64,000 bases of DNA from Croceicoccus mobilis (GTDB taxonomy: Bacteria > Pseudomonadota > Alphaproteobacteria > Sphingomonadales > Sphingomonadaceae). This document shows positions 26,440 to 34,892 of this stretch, in pieces; position 1 is the first letter of the stretch; each line of letters begins with the position of its first letter. The translations under genes and the position numbers were made by a program. The notes beneath the pieces were generated by a model. That model ran no database searches, was not told where the DNA came from, and saw nothing but the letters and a program-made list of their open reading frames with translations. The stretch covers positions 62,001 to 126,000 of the forward strand of contig NZ_LYWZ01000002.1 in assembly GCF_001661965.1 (NCBI RefSeq), in the 5' to 3' direction.

Positions 26440-27699
26440 ATGCTGCGCGAAATCAACTTCGACGGGATTGTCGGGCCGACGCATAATTATGCGGGCCTCA
26501 GCCTCGGCAATCTGGCGGCCACGCGCCATGCAGGCAACACCGCCTTCCCGCGTGAAGCTGCGCTGCAGGGCATTGCCAAGATGCGGCACAACATGGGGTT
26601 GGGGCTGGCGCAGGGGTTCTTCCTGCCTTTGCCGCGTCCAAATATGGCGTTTCTAGACGACATGGCGGCAAGCGGAGATTTCGATCCGGCTTTGACCGCG
26701 ATGGCATGGTCGGCCAGTTCGATGTGGACGGCCAATGCCGCCACGGTCAGCCCCGCCCCCGATACGGCCGACGGGCGCTGCCATCTGACGGTCGCGAACC
26801 TCGTCACCATGCCGCATCGCTCTATCGAATGGCCCGGCACTTTGCGGCAGCTGCGCACCGCCTTTGCCGATGAAGCCCATTTCGCCGTGCATGGTCCCGT
26901 GCCCCCGACATTTGGCGACGAAGGCGCGGCCAACCATATGCGCATGGGCGCATCGCACGATGACGCCTGCACCGAGATCTTCATTTACGGACGTCCCGGT
27001 GGCCGCTTCCCCGCCCGCCAGCACGAGCAGGCCTTTCGCGCCATCGCCCGCCGCCATGGCCTCGACCCGGCGCGCTGCATCTTTGCCGAACAGGCACCCG
27101 AAGCGATTGCCGCCGGTGCCTTTCACAACGATGTCGTCGCCGTCGCCAATGAAAACGTGCTGTTCTGCCACGAACAGGCATTTGCCGACCCGGCGGCGCT
27201 TTACGCTGCGATCCGCGATCAGGTTACCGGCGCGCAGATCGTCGAGGTTCCGGCCGCTGCGGTCAGCCTTGAGGATGCGATTTCGAGCTACCTCTTCAAC
27301 GCGCAGCTGCTGACTTTGCCAGCCGAAAACTCAGGGGGCGTGCAGGCGCTGATCGTGCCGACCGAAAGCTGGGAGCATCCGAAGGTACGCGCTTTTCTTG
27401 ACGACATGCTTGCCGGCAACGGCCCGATCCGCAAGGTGCTGCCGGTGGACGTGCGCCAGTCCATGGCCAATGGCGGAGGCCCGGCCTGCCTGCGTTTGCG
27501 CGTGGTTGCAGATCCGGCCACTGTCGACCCGCGCTTCCTGCTGACAGGCGAAAAAGCCGACCTGCTGGAATCCGTCATCGCCGAGCATTGGCCCGAGACG
27601 ATCGCCCCTGCCGAAATCGGCAGTGACGAGCTGACCGTACGGGTAATCGCCGCGCACAAGGCGCTCCGAAATGCGACAGGTCTTAACGAATTAGGTTAA
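26440..27699 (+). CDS. astB: N-succinylarginine dihydrolase
   Basis: 419 aa, slightly shorter than E. coli AstB (447). It splits N2-succinylarginine to N2-succinylornithine, CO2 and two ammonia. INFDGIVGPTHNYAGLSLGN, MWTANAATVSPAPDTADGR, HHR-type segment VTMPHRSIEWPGT, and the catalytic cysteine in GGGPACLRLRV fit the pentein fold. Preceded by AAGGACGAG. AstC, AstD and AstE are not in the window. Confidence 0.94.
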   Translation: MLREINFDGIVGPTHNYAGLSLGNLAATRHAGNTAFPREAALQGIAKMRHNMGLGLAQGFFLPLPRPNMAFLDDMAASGDFDPALTAMAWSASSMWTANAATVSPAPDTADGRCHLTVANLVTMPHRSIEWPGTLRQLRTAFADEAHFAVHGPVPPTFGDEGAANHMRMGASHDDACTEIFIYGRPGGRFPARQHEQAFRAIARRHGLDPARCIFAEQAPEAIAAGAFHNDVVAVANENVLFCHEQAFADPAALYAAIRDQVTGAQIVEVPAAAVSLEDAISSYLFNAQLLTLPAENSGGVQALIVPTESWEHPKVRAFLDDMLAGNGPIRKVLPVDVRQSMANGGGPACLRLRVVADPATVDPRFLLTGEKADLLESVIAEHWPETIAPAEIGSDELTVRVIAAHKALRNATGLNELG

Positions 27700-27781
27700 C
27701 GCTTTTGCCGGGAACCGAAGTAAAGCTTACCAAGTTCTTAACACGAGGATTCGCCCCACCGCCGTAAGGAGAACCACGACC

Positions 27782-28057
27782 TTGATCGCCGCCAAACTCA
27801 GGAAGCTGGGAAGGCTTTTCGTCATCAAGACGAAGATCGAGGCTTACATGGTCATCTACGCCCTCGGGCTGGGCGCGGCGGAGCGTGGCACCCATTACCT
27901 CGAAGTCTATCCCGGCTATGGCGGATATCTGCTGTTCGCGGCCTGCACCGGCTCGGTTTTCATGGCAGGTGCGAAAATGCTCGACTGCCTGAAGTTTGAG
28001 AAGAAGGAAGCCGATTCAGCGCAACCGATGCCGGTCGAAAGCGAACGCGCTTCCTGA
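27782..28057 (+). CDS. small membrane protein of unknown function
   Basis: 91 aa from TTG 27782; AAGGAGA sits 11 bases upstream and no other start explains it. Two hydrophobic stretches (about 23-36 and 48-66) follow a basic N-terminus (LRKLGRLFVIKTKIEAY), and the tail is charged. A homologue-like pattern (YLEVYPGYGGY) suggests a conserved but unnamed family. Confidence 0.6.
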   Translation: MIAAKLRKLGRLFVIKTKIEAYMVIYALGLGAAERGTHYLEVYPGYGGYLLFAACTGSVFMAGAKMLDCLKFEKKEADSAQPMPVESERAS

Positions 28058-28084
28058 CCGGACTGCAGCGCGCTAGCATGCGTC

Positions 28085-28711
28085 ATGCGATCCGCGCCGC
28101 CCACCCTGATCATTCTGACCATTGCATGGCTCTTGGGCCTGATCGCGTCGGGCTGGATGCCCTATGACCGCGCGACGTGGTGGATGGAGGTCGCGCCTGC
28201 GCTGATCGCGCTCCCGGTGCTTTGGGCTACGCATCGCGCATTTCCGCTGACCATGCTGGCGCTGGTGCTGATCGGCCTTCACGGCCTCGTGCTGATGCTG
28301 GGCGGGGCCTACACCTATGCACGCGTGCCGATCGGGTTCGAGGTGCAGGACTGGCTTGGCCTTGCTCGCAATCCCTATGACCGCTTCGGTCATTTCATGC
28401 AGGGTTTCGTCCCCGCAATCGTGCTGCGTGAACTGCTGCTGCGCCTATCCGCACTCCGGCCCTGCTGGCTCTGCGCCGTGCTGGTCGTCGCCTGCTGTCT
28501 TGCCGTCAGCGCAGCTTACGAGCTGGTTGAATTCGGCGCAGCCATGGCGCTGGGCCAGGGGGCGGACGAATTTCTCGGCACGCAGGGGGATCCGTGGGAC
28601 ACCCAATGGGACATGCTGATGTGCCTGATCGGAGCAATCACGGCGCTTGCGCTGCTGACCCGCCTGCATGACGGCCAGATGCGCGGCCTGCCGTCAACGG
28701 GCGCAGGCTGA
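28085..28711 (+). CDS. DUF2238 (YjdF-like) integral membrane protein
   Basis: 208 aa with six or so membrane helices. The block YDRFGHFMQGFVPAIVLREL and the later SAAYELVEFGAAM and GTQGDPWDTQWDML are characteristic of DUF2238 proteins, which are uncharacterised inner-membrane proteins. ATG at 28085. Convergent with the next gene. Confidence 0.82.
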   Translation: MRSAPPTLIILTIAWLLGLIASGWMPYDRATWWMEVAPALIALPVLWATHRAFPLTMLALVLIGLHGLVLMLGGAYTYARVPIGFEVQDWLGLARNPYDRFGHFMQGFVPAIVLRELLLRLSALRPCWLCAVLVVACCLAVSAAYELVEFGAAMALGQGADEFLGTQGDPWDTQWDMLMCLIGAITALALLTRLHDGQMRGLPSTGAG

Positions 28712-28724
28712 ACCCCGAAGCGGA

Positions 28725-28988
28725 CTAATCGATGGTCCGCGCATCGGCCTCGGCTGTCGCTTCTGCTAGTGCTTCTGCCTCTGCTTCCGCTTCTGCTTCA
28801 CGGCGAGCGGTGCGTTCCTGCTCCGCCTTGTGGCGCTCGGCCAGCACGCGGCTTGCCTGATCGGCCAGCTTGCGCCATGTTTTTTCGGCGCGAAGATTGC
28901 GGTCGCGCACGTTGTCGAGGGTTGCCTTTTCCGCCTCTGCGGCAGCTTCGCGGGCACGCGCGTCATAGAATTCGAAGGTCTGGCTCAT
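28725..28988 (-). CDS. small coiled-coil protein with Ala/Glu repeat tail
   Basis: 87 aa, highly charged and helical throughout (FYDARAREAAAEAEKATLDN), ending in an (E-A)n tract, EAEAEAEALAEATAEA. The tail is coded by tandem GCTTCx/GCCTCx hexamers on the plus strand (28750-28800), a low-complexity array prone to length change. No family recognised; about 65 bases upstream of the csp gene's stop on the same strand. Confidence 0.55.
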   Translation of the reverse strand: MSQTFEFYDARAREAAAEAEKATLDNVRDRNLRAEKTWRKLADQASRVLAERHKAEQERTARREAEAEAEAEALAEATAEADARTID

Positions 28989-29053
28989 GGCAACTCCGGC
29001 AAGAGGGGTGAGCGCCCCCGTACCCGCTGAAGGGCACGGAGGCGCTGCATCAA

Positions 29054-29266
29054 TCAGTCGGCAGCCGACAGGTTGACGGCGCTGGCCTTGCCATTGCGGC
29101 CCATCTCGACTTCGTAGTTCAGGCGCTGCTCCTTATCGAGCGAGTGCATGCCAGCGGCCTGCACGGCCGAAATGTGCACGAAGCTGTCAGCCGAACCATC
29201 GTCGGGCTGGATGAAGCCGTAGCCCTTGTCGGTGTTGAAGAATTTTACGGTGCCGGTCTTCGACAT
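29054..29266 (-). CDS. cold-shock-domain protein
   Basis: 70 aa, one complete CSD. RNP1 is KGYGFIQ and RNP2 is SFVHIS; GTVKFFNTDKGYGFI is standard. It binds single-stranded nucleic acid as an RNA chaperone. AAAGGAA lies 8 bases before the ATG. The 130-base region upstream contains a stem-loop (about 29296-29320, CCGTGCCGCGA / TCGCGGTGCGG) typical of the long structured leaders of cold-shock genes, though its function is inferred. Confidence 0.92.
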   Translation of the reverse strand: MSKTGTVKFFNTDKGYGFIQPDDGSADSFVHISAVQAAGMHSLDKEQRLNYEVEMGRNGKASAVNLSAAD

Positions 29267-29547
29267 GATATGTTCCTTTCAAGAACGTAAGGTTGCCGCA
29301 CCGCGAACATCGCGGCACGGTCGTGCGTAAAGTCGTCCAATGAAAGGAAGTCGCCGTCTAAGTTACGCCGGTGCTGCGTGGCAACGAAAGGCGGTCGTCA
29401 AATGCCGAAGTCCGTCGCAAAATTCGACGTCAGCATCGGCCTTCTAGCAAACTAAAGCTGTTTGCGCCAATTTATTCGGGCCTGCCATTTTCAGCTCTGG
29501 CCCCGGTGCCCCGGCCGCCCCGTCAAAGGGCGACCGGAGATCACGCA

Positions 29548-30966
29548 TCAGTAACGGTAATGCTCGGGCTTGAACGGCCCTTCGACCGGCACGCCGATGT
29601 AATCGGCCTGGCGCTGCGACAGCTTGGTCAGCTTGACGCCCAGCTTGTCGAGGTGAAGCGCCGCGACCTTCTCGTCGAGGTGCTTGGGCAGGATGTGCAC
29701 CGCGTTCGAATATTCGCCTGCCTTGGTGAACAGCTCGATCTGCGCCAGCGTCTGGTTGGTGAAGCTGGACGACATCACGAAGCTCGGGTGGCCGGTGGCG
29801 CAGCCCAGGTTCACGAGGCGGCCCTTGGCCAGCACGATGATCTGCTTGCCATCGGGGAAGGTGACGAGATCGGTGCCCGGCTTCACTTCCTTCCACTCGT
29901 AATTGTCGAGCGCGCTGATCTGGATCTCAGAGTCGAAGTGGCCGATGTTGCACACGATCGCCATGTTCTTCATGGCTTCCATGTGCTCGCCCTTGATCAC
30001 GCCTTCGTTGCCGGTGGCGGTGACGAAGATGTCGCAGCGCTGCACGGCCTCTTCCATGGTGACGACTTCATAGCCTTCCATCGCGGCCTGCAGGGCGCAG
30101 ATCGGATCGACTTCGGTTACCATCACGCGCGCGCCGCCATTGCGCAGCGAATCCGCGCTGCCCTTGCCGACATCGCCGAAGCCGGCGACGCAGGCGACCT
30201 TGCCGGCCAGCATCACGTCGGTGGCGCGGCGGATCGCGTCGACCAGCGATTCCTTGCAGCCATAGAGGTTGTCGAACTTCGACTTGGTGACGCTGTCGTT
30301 CACATTGATCGCGGGGAACGGCAGCTTGCCGTTCTTGGCGATGTGATACAGGCGGTGGACGCCGGTGGTGGTCTCTTCCGACACGCCGCGGATATTGGCG
30401 ACGGTCTTCATCAGGTAACCGGGGTGCTTGGCGACGAAAGCCTTCAGCGCGCGCTGCATCTCGATCTCTTCGGCGTTTTCGGGATCGGGCATGGTTTCGC
30501 CCGCATCCAGACGCGCGCCCCACAGGGCGAACATGGTCGCATCGCCGCCGTCGTCGAGGATCATGTTGGCGGTAAGGCCGCTATCGTCGCTGGCGCCCCA
30601 ATCGAAGATCTTGCCCACGTAATCCCAGTAATCGGCCAGGCTCTCGCCCTTCACCGCAAAGATCGGCACGCCGCTTGCGGCCATGGCTGCGGCAGCGTGG
30701 TCCTGCGTCGAAAAGATGTTGCAGGTCGCCCAGCGAACCTCTGCGCCCAGCGCGACCAGCGTTTCGATCAGCACGGCGGTCTGGATCGTCATGTGCAGCG
30801 ATCCGGTGATGCGCGCGCCCTTCAAAGGCTGCGCCTCGCCATATTCGGCGCGCAGGGCCATCAGGCCCGGCATTTCGGTTTCGGCGATCGCGATCTCGTC
30901 CCGGCCGTAATCGGCGAGGGAAATGTCGGCAATGACGTAATCGTGTTCGGCTGCGGCGGTGGCCAA
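29548..30966 (-). CDS. ahcY: S-adenosylhomocysteine hydrolase
   Basis: 472 aa, NAD-dependent; it splits SAH to adenosine and homocysteine. [20 protein letters not shown], the NAD site [30 protein letters not shown] and C-terminal KPEHYRY are conserved. The start is placed at TTG 30966 because AGGAG sits just upstream and the resulting [19 protein letters not shown] matches the family N-terminus; an in-frame ATG at 30999 adds 11 residues without a ribosome binding site. A palindrome at 31068-31087 lies in front. Confidence 0.93.
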   Translation of the reverse strand: MATAAAEHDYVIADISLADYGRDEIAIAETEMPGLMALRAEYGEAQPLKGARITGSLHMTIQTAVLIETLVALGAEVRWATCNIFSTQDHAAAAMAASGVPIFAVKGESLADYWDYVGKIFDWGASDDSGLTANMILDDGGDATMFALWGARLDAGETMPDPENAEEIEMQRALKAFVAKHPGYLMKTVANIRGVSEETTTGVHRLYHIAKNGKLPFPAINVNDSVTKSKFDNLYGCKESLVDAIRRATDVMLAGKVACVAGFGDVGKGSADSLRNGGARVMVTEVDPICALQAAMEGYEVVTMEEAVQRCDIFVTATGNEGVIKGEHMEAMKNMAIVCNIGHFDSEIQISALDNYEWKEVKPGTDLVTFPDGKQIIVLAKGRLVNLGCATGHPSFVMSSSFTNQTLAQIELFTKAGEYSNAVHILPKHLDEKVAALHLDKLGVKLTKLSQRQADYIGVPVEGPFKPEHYRY

Positions 30967-31067
30967 GGCGAAGCTCCTGTCAAAATTCTCGTTGTGCATG
31001 TCCCGGACGCAGGGTGAGCGTCCATGCTCGTGCCGTGGTGCCTAGCGTTTCTGGGCCGTGAGGGCAA

Positions 31068-31087
31068 ATATAAAGGAAGCTTTATAT
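31068..31087 (-). promoter_or_regulatory. palindromic operator-like site upstream of ahcY
   Basis: ATATAAAG-gaag-CTTTATAT, perfect 8-base arms around a 4-base spacer, about 100 bases before ahcY. ArsR-family regulators of the SAH/methionine cycle (SahR type) in proteobacteria recognise AT-rich palindromes of this general kind. The link to such a regulator is inference; the site stands out in a GC-rich background. Confidence 0.5.
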
Positions 31088-31267
31088 CCTTTTGCGTCAT
31101 GCTGCCCCGCGACCGCGACGGATCGCGGTGAGTGCGCGCCCATGGAAGTCGCCACCATTGAAAAGCGCCGCCCATTGAACACCGGACCCGCGCACCCTAG
31201 CTTGATCCGCGAACACCGGGGCCAAAGCGGCGCCGGTGCCATACGAAAGCCGAAAGGATCCCGAGAC

Positions 31268-31747
31268 ATGAGCATCAACAAGGGCGACAAGCTTCCCGAC
31301 GTCACTCTGATCAAGCCGACCGCCGATGGCCCGGAAAAGGTGCAGAGCGCCGAATATTTCGCAGGGAAAAAGGTCGCGCTTTTCTCGGTTCCGGGTGCCT
31401 TCACCCCGACCTGCTCGGCCAAGCACCTGCCGGGCTTCGTCGAAAAGGCCGACGATCTGAAGGCCAAGGGCATTGAGGAAATCGCCTGCACCGCGGTCAA
31501 CGACCCCTTTGTGATGAAGGCATGGAACGACCGTGACGGCAGCGAGGCGATCACCATGCTGGCCGACGGCAATGGCGATTTCGCGCAGGCGCTGGGCCTG
31601 ACCATGGACGGTTCGGGCTTTGGCCTGGGTCAGCGCGGTCAGCGCTGGTCGATGGTGATTGACGACAACACCATCACGGAACTGAACGTGGAAGACCCCG
31701 GCGCATTTGAGAAGTCGAGCGCGGAATACATGCTCGGCCAGCTCTGA
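31268..31747 (+). CDS. peroxiredoxin, Prx5/redoxin family
   Basis: 159 aa. The peroxidatic cysteine is C49 in FSVPGAFTPTCSAKHLPGF, followed by the ACTAVNDPFVMKAW block; a second Cys at about 74 is conserved in this group. It reduces H2O2 or alkyl hydroperoxides, probably using glutathione or glutaredoxin. Start ATG 31268 (MSINKGDKLPDVTL). Followed by a strong terminator. Divergent from ahcY. Confidence 0.93.
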   Translation: MSINKGDKLPDVTLIKPTADGPEKVQSAEYFAGKKVALFSVPGAFTPTCSAKHLPGFVEKADDLKAKGIEEIACTAVNDPFVMKAWNDRDGSEAITMLADGNGDFAQALGLTMDGSGFGLGQRGQRWSMVIDDNTITELNVEDPGAFEKSSAEYMLGQL

Positions 31748-31769
31748 TCGCTTCGATCGACTGACATGC

Positions 31770-31801
31770 AAAGGGGCGCTCCTGACGGGGCGCCCCTTTT
31801 T
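31770..31801 (+). terminator. intrinsic terminator after peroxiredoxin
   Basis: AAAGGGGCGC, a short loop and GCGCCCCTTTTT form a GC-rich hairpin followed by five T, 23 bases after the stop codon. Confidence 0.85.
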
Positions 31802-31802
31802 C

Positions 31803-32112
31803 GTTGGGGCGCGCCATTCGATGGGCAGCCGTCACCCTGCACGGGCGGCCAAGGTGACATAAGTGACATGTCCTACAGATGGCGTCACCCGGCCGAAACC
31901 CGCAGAAACGCTGGGCCTCCATGGGTCAGGGTCACACATGGCTGCAAAAGGGAAAATTCAACGGATGACAAAGAGCCGGGCGCGTCAAGACGCCAGCCTG
32001 CGTCATGGCCGATATAACCGGCGTAGGACAATTAAATCGGACAGGCAGGCCGAGCTGAGAGCGACGGGCCCGCAAGTGCTATTCGACGCGCCAACTGCGG
32101 ATCTGCTAATGC
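31803..32112. other. intergenic stretch without a recognised gene
   Basis: Frames here are short or not protein-like. A direct repeat GTGACATAAGTGACAT occurs near 31854-31869, which could be a regulatory half-site pair. The GC content falls toward 32030. Repeat B copy 2 begins at its right edge. Confidence 0.4.
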
Positions 32113-32171
32113 CGCGGCAGCTTTCGGGCTTGTGGATTTTCCCCGCTTATGACCGAAACGGGGTGGGATGC
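32113..32171 (+). repeat. intergenic repeat B, copy 2
   Basis: The core 32144-32169 (CCGCTTATGACCGAAACGGG then GTGGGA) differs from copy 1 at 3 of 26 positions. It ends 20 bases past the stop of the lipoprotein gene at 32191, the same relation that copy 1 has to the VOC gene. Confidence 0.55.
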
Positions 32172-32190
32172 TGCCGTAAGCCACATTCCC

Positions 32191-32574
32191 TCAGTCGCAG
32201 TTATATCCGGATGCGCCTGGCGCTTTGCAAATTATGTAGCCGCCTTTTTCATTCGGCCGCAGGCGAAACCGAAAGCTGATATCATCACGGAACTGAGTGT
32301 GCCCAAAATATCGAACGGGGATCACGCTCTCTGGCAGGTCCCCTACTTCGACGTTTGACACGTGGAAATTGGCAGAGAACCAGCCATGACCAAGTAAGTC
32401 ATTGGGATCGAATTGAATGGGGTCACTCGTCAAGTTTTCGAGTTTTCCAACCGCTACAACGTCAGTTGGGGGTAGCGGTTGATCTGAAGGTGGCGCCCGA
32501 TCGGCTATGTTGGTGCAGCCGGTCAGCAGAGTAATCGCAATCATAAAAGCGGACCGAGAACACCTTCTTTGCAT
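32191..32574 (-). CDS. small lipoprotein between repeats A and B
   Basis: 127 aa. Signal sequence with lipobox LTGC (Cys20: MIAITLLTGC). The body is beta-rich with HGWFSANFHVSNVEVGDL and ends in two cysteines (IICKAP, GYNCD) likely disulfide-bonded. The DNA is visibly lower in GC than its neighbours, with less biased third positions, which points to acquired sequence. No family recognised. Confidence 0.6.
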   Translation of the reverse strand: MQRRCSRSAFMIAITLLTGCTNIADRAPPSDQPLPPTDVVAVGKLENLTSDPIQFDPNDLLGHGWFSANFHVSNVEVGDLPESVIPVRYFGHTQFRDDISFRFRLRPNEKGGYIICKAPGASGYNCD

Positions 32575-32606
32575 CTAATTATCATGCCCCTTGAGACTTT
32601 TCGATC

Positions 32607-32645
32607 AACGTCCGCAATCGGTCGTTAACAGACAGTCCGCTTTTG
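32607..32645 (+). repeat. intergenic repeat A, copy 2
   Basis: Aligned with 12318-12356 at 32 of 39 positions. It lies 33 bases upstream of the lipoprotein gene's ATG and just before the stop of the phospholipase D gene at 32673. Confidence 0.55.
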
Positions 32646-32672
32646 TCTTAGCCAGCCCAGAAACGGTCGCCC

Positions 32673-34268
32673 TCAGTGTGGCCGCCGCAGCCGCCTGAAG
32701 AGGCCGTATCGCTTCTTTTCCTTTTTCGCGCCGACGATGGGTTCGAAGAAGTCATCCGGGTGTTCGGGATCGAGCCATTCCTGATCGGCGAGGTGCTTCT
32801 CGATGTCGTTCATCTCCAGCGGCGGCAGGCGTTTCAGGCGGCGGCCGGGCTGGGGGTGTTGTTCGATCAGCGCGTGCATCGATCCGTATTTGTGCAGCAG
32901 CGGCTCCACCTCCTCCAGCTCAAGGCCCAGATGTTCGGCCAGCAGGGAATGGCGGATGCGGGTGATGGCAGGCTCGATCCCGCGATTGGCGGGGCGCGTG
33001 GCATCGACCAAAAGGTCGCATTCGCTGTCCAGCCCCAGCGAGCGATTGTTCATATTGGCAGAGCCGACTTTCAGGATCTCGTCATCCACGATCATCAGCT
33101 TGGCATGGACATAGATGGGGCCATCGCCCGTCGTATGCGGCACGTAATGGCGCATCTTTCCGGCCTTGTCGAACTTCTCGATACTGGCAATCAGCCGGGC
33201 GCGCGCGGTGTCCATCGCTGCCTGCTCCAGCCAGCCATCGGCGAAAAGCGGGCCGACGATGACGATTTCCGGCGGGTTCTCTTCCTTCATCCGCTCCACG
33301 ATCGCCTCGGCGATCTTGCGCGAAGCGAAATACTGGTTTTCGGCATAGATGAACTTTTTCGCACGCTTGATCAGGTCGAGATAGAGTGTCTCGATCTCGT
33401 TGATCGGGGCGATATCCTTGTATTCGGCGCGGGTGCGGGCGATGCCGATCTCGATATCCTCGAAATCGGCCTCCAGCCCTTCGGGCCAGATCGAATGCGG
33501 CTGCGTTTCCAGCGGCGGAATGTAATTGCCGCCCGCGATCTGCCAGCGCTCGCGGCCCAATTCGTCCAATGCAGTGGCGACCTCGCCCTCCACCAGCATC
33601 GTCATGTCGTGCCATGGCATGTATTTGCGCCCGCCCGGCGCGCGGCGCAGGCGGTCGCCATGGCGATGCAGACGCGTGTCCCAGCGGTCTGCGGTCATGT
33701 CGATGCCGCCGCACACGGCAAAGCGGTCGTCGATGATCACGATTTTCTGGTGATGGCTGCAGCCGACCGGATGGGCGGAATCGAATTTGAAATCGATGCG
33801 GTGGTTTTTAAACCAGCGCCACATGTCAAACACCATGGATCCGCGCAGGAACATCTTGATCGCGGCGAAATTCCATTTCAGCACGCGGATCTTGAGGTCG
33901 GGATTGAGCTTCGTCAGCCAGACGATGAAAGCGCCGAGCCTGCGCGGCGGGTGGTGGCGTTTGAAGACGTTGAACCAGCTGCGCCCGCGCCCCAGCGCGA
34001 TGCGCGTGTCGAAATCCCAGCCGATCAGCATGATGCGGCGCTGCGCCTTCATCATCGCCTGCTGCATCAGGCTGAAATAATCAGCGGCGTCGATCACGAC
34101 GCGGGCACGCGCGGCATGTTCGTAACGCCAGATGCCCGGCTCCACGCTGCGCGGTTCATGCGCGGCGGGTTCGGCCAGGTTTTCCTCATGCGTGTCGGGC
34201 CGCGCCACCCCGCGCCATGGCGGGGTGGTCTGCGGCCCGGCATTGTTCTCGTTCCCGTCGCTCGTCAA
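32673..34268 (-). CDS. phospholipase D-family protein (cardiolipin-synthase-like)
   Basis: 531 aa. Two H-x-K-x4-D motifs are intact: H173-x-K175-x4-D180 (SHHQKIVIIDD) and H388-x-K390-x4-D395 (VHAKLMIVDDE). The layout resembles eukaryotic-type PLD and bacterial PLD proteins (GWDFDTRI, FIYAENQYF, GSANMNNRSLGLDSE) rather than classic ClsA, and there are no N-terminal membrane helices. Probable phospholipid hydrolysis or transphosphatidylation. The start is TTG 34268 with GAGG 5 bases upstream. Confidence 0.85.
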   Translation of the reverse strand: MTSDGNENNAGPQTTPPWRGVARPDTHEENLAEPAAHEPRSVEPGIWRYEHAARARVVIDAADYFSLMQQAMMKAQRRIMLIGWDFDTRIALGRGRSWFNVFKRHHPPRRLGAFIVWLTKLNPDLKIRVLKWNFAAIKMFLRGSMVFDMWRWFKNHRIDFKFDSAHPVGCSHHQKIVIIDDRFAVCGGIDMTADRWDTRLHRHGDRLRRAPGGRKYMPWHDMTMLVEGEVATALDELGRERWQIAGGNYIPPLETQPHSIWPEGLEADFEDIEIGIARTRAEYKDIAPINEIETLYLDLIKRAKKFIYAENQYFASRKIAEAIVERMKEENPPEIVIVGPLFADGWLEQAAMDTARARLIASIEKFDKAGKMRHYVPHTTGDGPIYVHAKLMIVDDEILKVGSANMNNRSLGLDSECDLLVDATRPANRGIEPAITRIRHSLLAEHLGLELEEVEPLLHKYGSMHALIEQHPQPGRRLKRLPPLEMNDIEKHLADQEWLDPEHPDDFFEPIVGAKKEKKRYGLFRRLRRPH

Positions 34269-34332
34269 ACTCGCCTCACTTAATCAATAGGGCAAAGCGG
34301 GTCAGTGCCGAGCGCCTTGCGGGAGCCCGAGG

Positions 34333-34818
34333 TTACTCCTTCGCGTCCTCCATGGCGACGGGGGTCACTTCCGCCTCCTTGAATTCCTCGCGCTTGCGGC
34401 GCTCGAACACCTTCTTCATGTACGCAAGGTCGTCCTCGTCGAGATATTTTTCGTAATCGGGGAAGTTCTCTTCCTCTTCCTCGTCGATATGGTGGTTGTA
34501 GCGGTGCTCGAGGTGGTCGAACTTCGACTTCCACGCGCTCGACGACATATCGGTCGCGGCAAGGTCGTCGAGCATGTCCTCGATCTCCTTGTGCTCGGCA
34601 ACCGAATGACGGGTCTCGTCATTGGTGTCGGGCTTACGGAGCATGGTCGAGTAAAGCGCCATTTCCTCGGCGGCGGCGTGGCTCTTCACTTCCTTGGTGA
34701 ATTCCTCGAGCAGCGCCTTACGCTCCTCGCTCTCCCCGCTCGTCTGCGACATCTTCTTCAAAAGCTCGCGGTGCTTGTTGTGGTCTTCAATCAGTCGGTC
34801 GAAAATCTGATGGGCCAT
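34333..34818 (-). CDS. hemerythrin HHE-domain protein
   Basis: 161 aa. A four-helix diiron protein: IFDRLIEDHNKHRELLKKM, SHAAAEEMALYS, HSVAEHKEIEDML and FDHLEHRYNHHIDEEEEENF supply the H/E ligands. Members bind O2 or sense NO/oxygen. ATG 34818 follows AGGAGA. Neighbours on the same strand are an oxidoreductase pair and the PLD gene, separated by 64-74 bases. Confidence 0.88.
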   Translation of the reverse strand: MAHQIFDRLIEDHNKHRELLKKMSQTSGESEERKALLEEFTKEVKSHAAAEEMALYSTMLRKPDTNDETRHSVAEHKEIEDMLDDLAATDMSSSAWKSKFDHLEHRYNHHIDEEEEENFPDYEKYLDEDDLAYMKKVFERRKREEFKEAEVTPVAMEDAKE

Positions 34819-34892
34819 TTCTGTCTCCTTTGCAGGTTCAACAGCCCAGCCCGCGCCCGGTTCCTCTTGCACATGGATCGCAGCAACGGGCG

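Noticed and set aside
29371-31017. 548-codon plus-strand frame antisense to ahcY
   Set aside because: His/Asp/Gly-rich composition typical of antisense shadows of a real gene; ahcY on the other strand is certain.
30966-31067. SAM/SAH riboswitch in the ahcY leader
   Set aside because: No known SAM-II, SAM-V or SAH aptamer core could be recognised by eye; only the palindrome stands out.
31863-32279. 138-codon plus-strand frame in the intergenic stretch
   Set aside because: It crosses repeat B, whose translation gives a repeated nonsense-like segment, and overlaps the lipoprotein gene with a good signal peptide on the minus strand.
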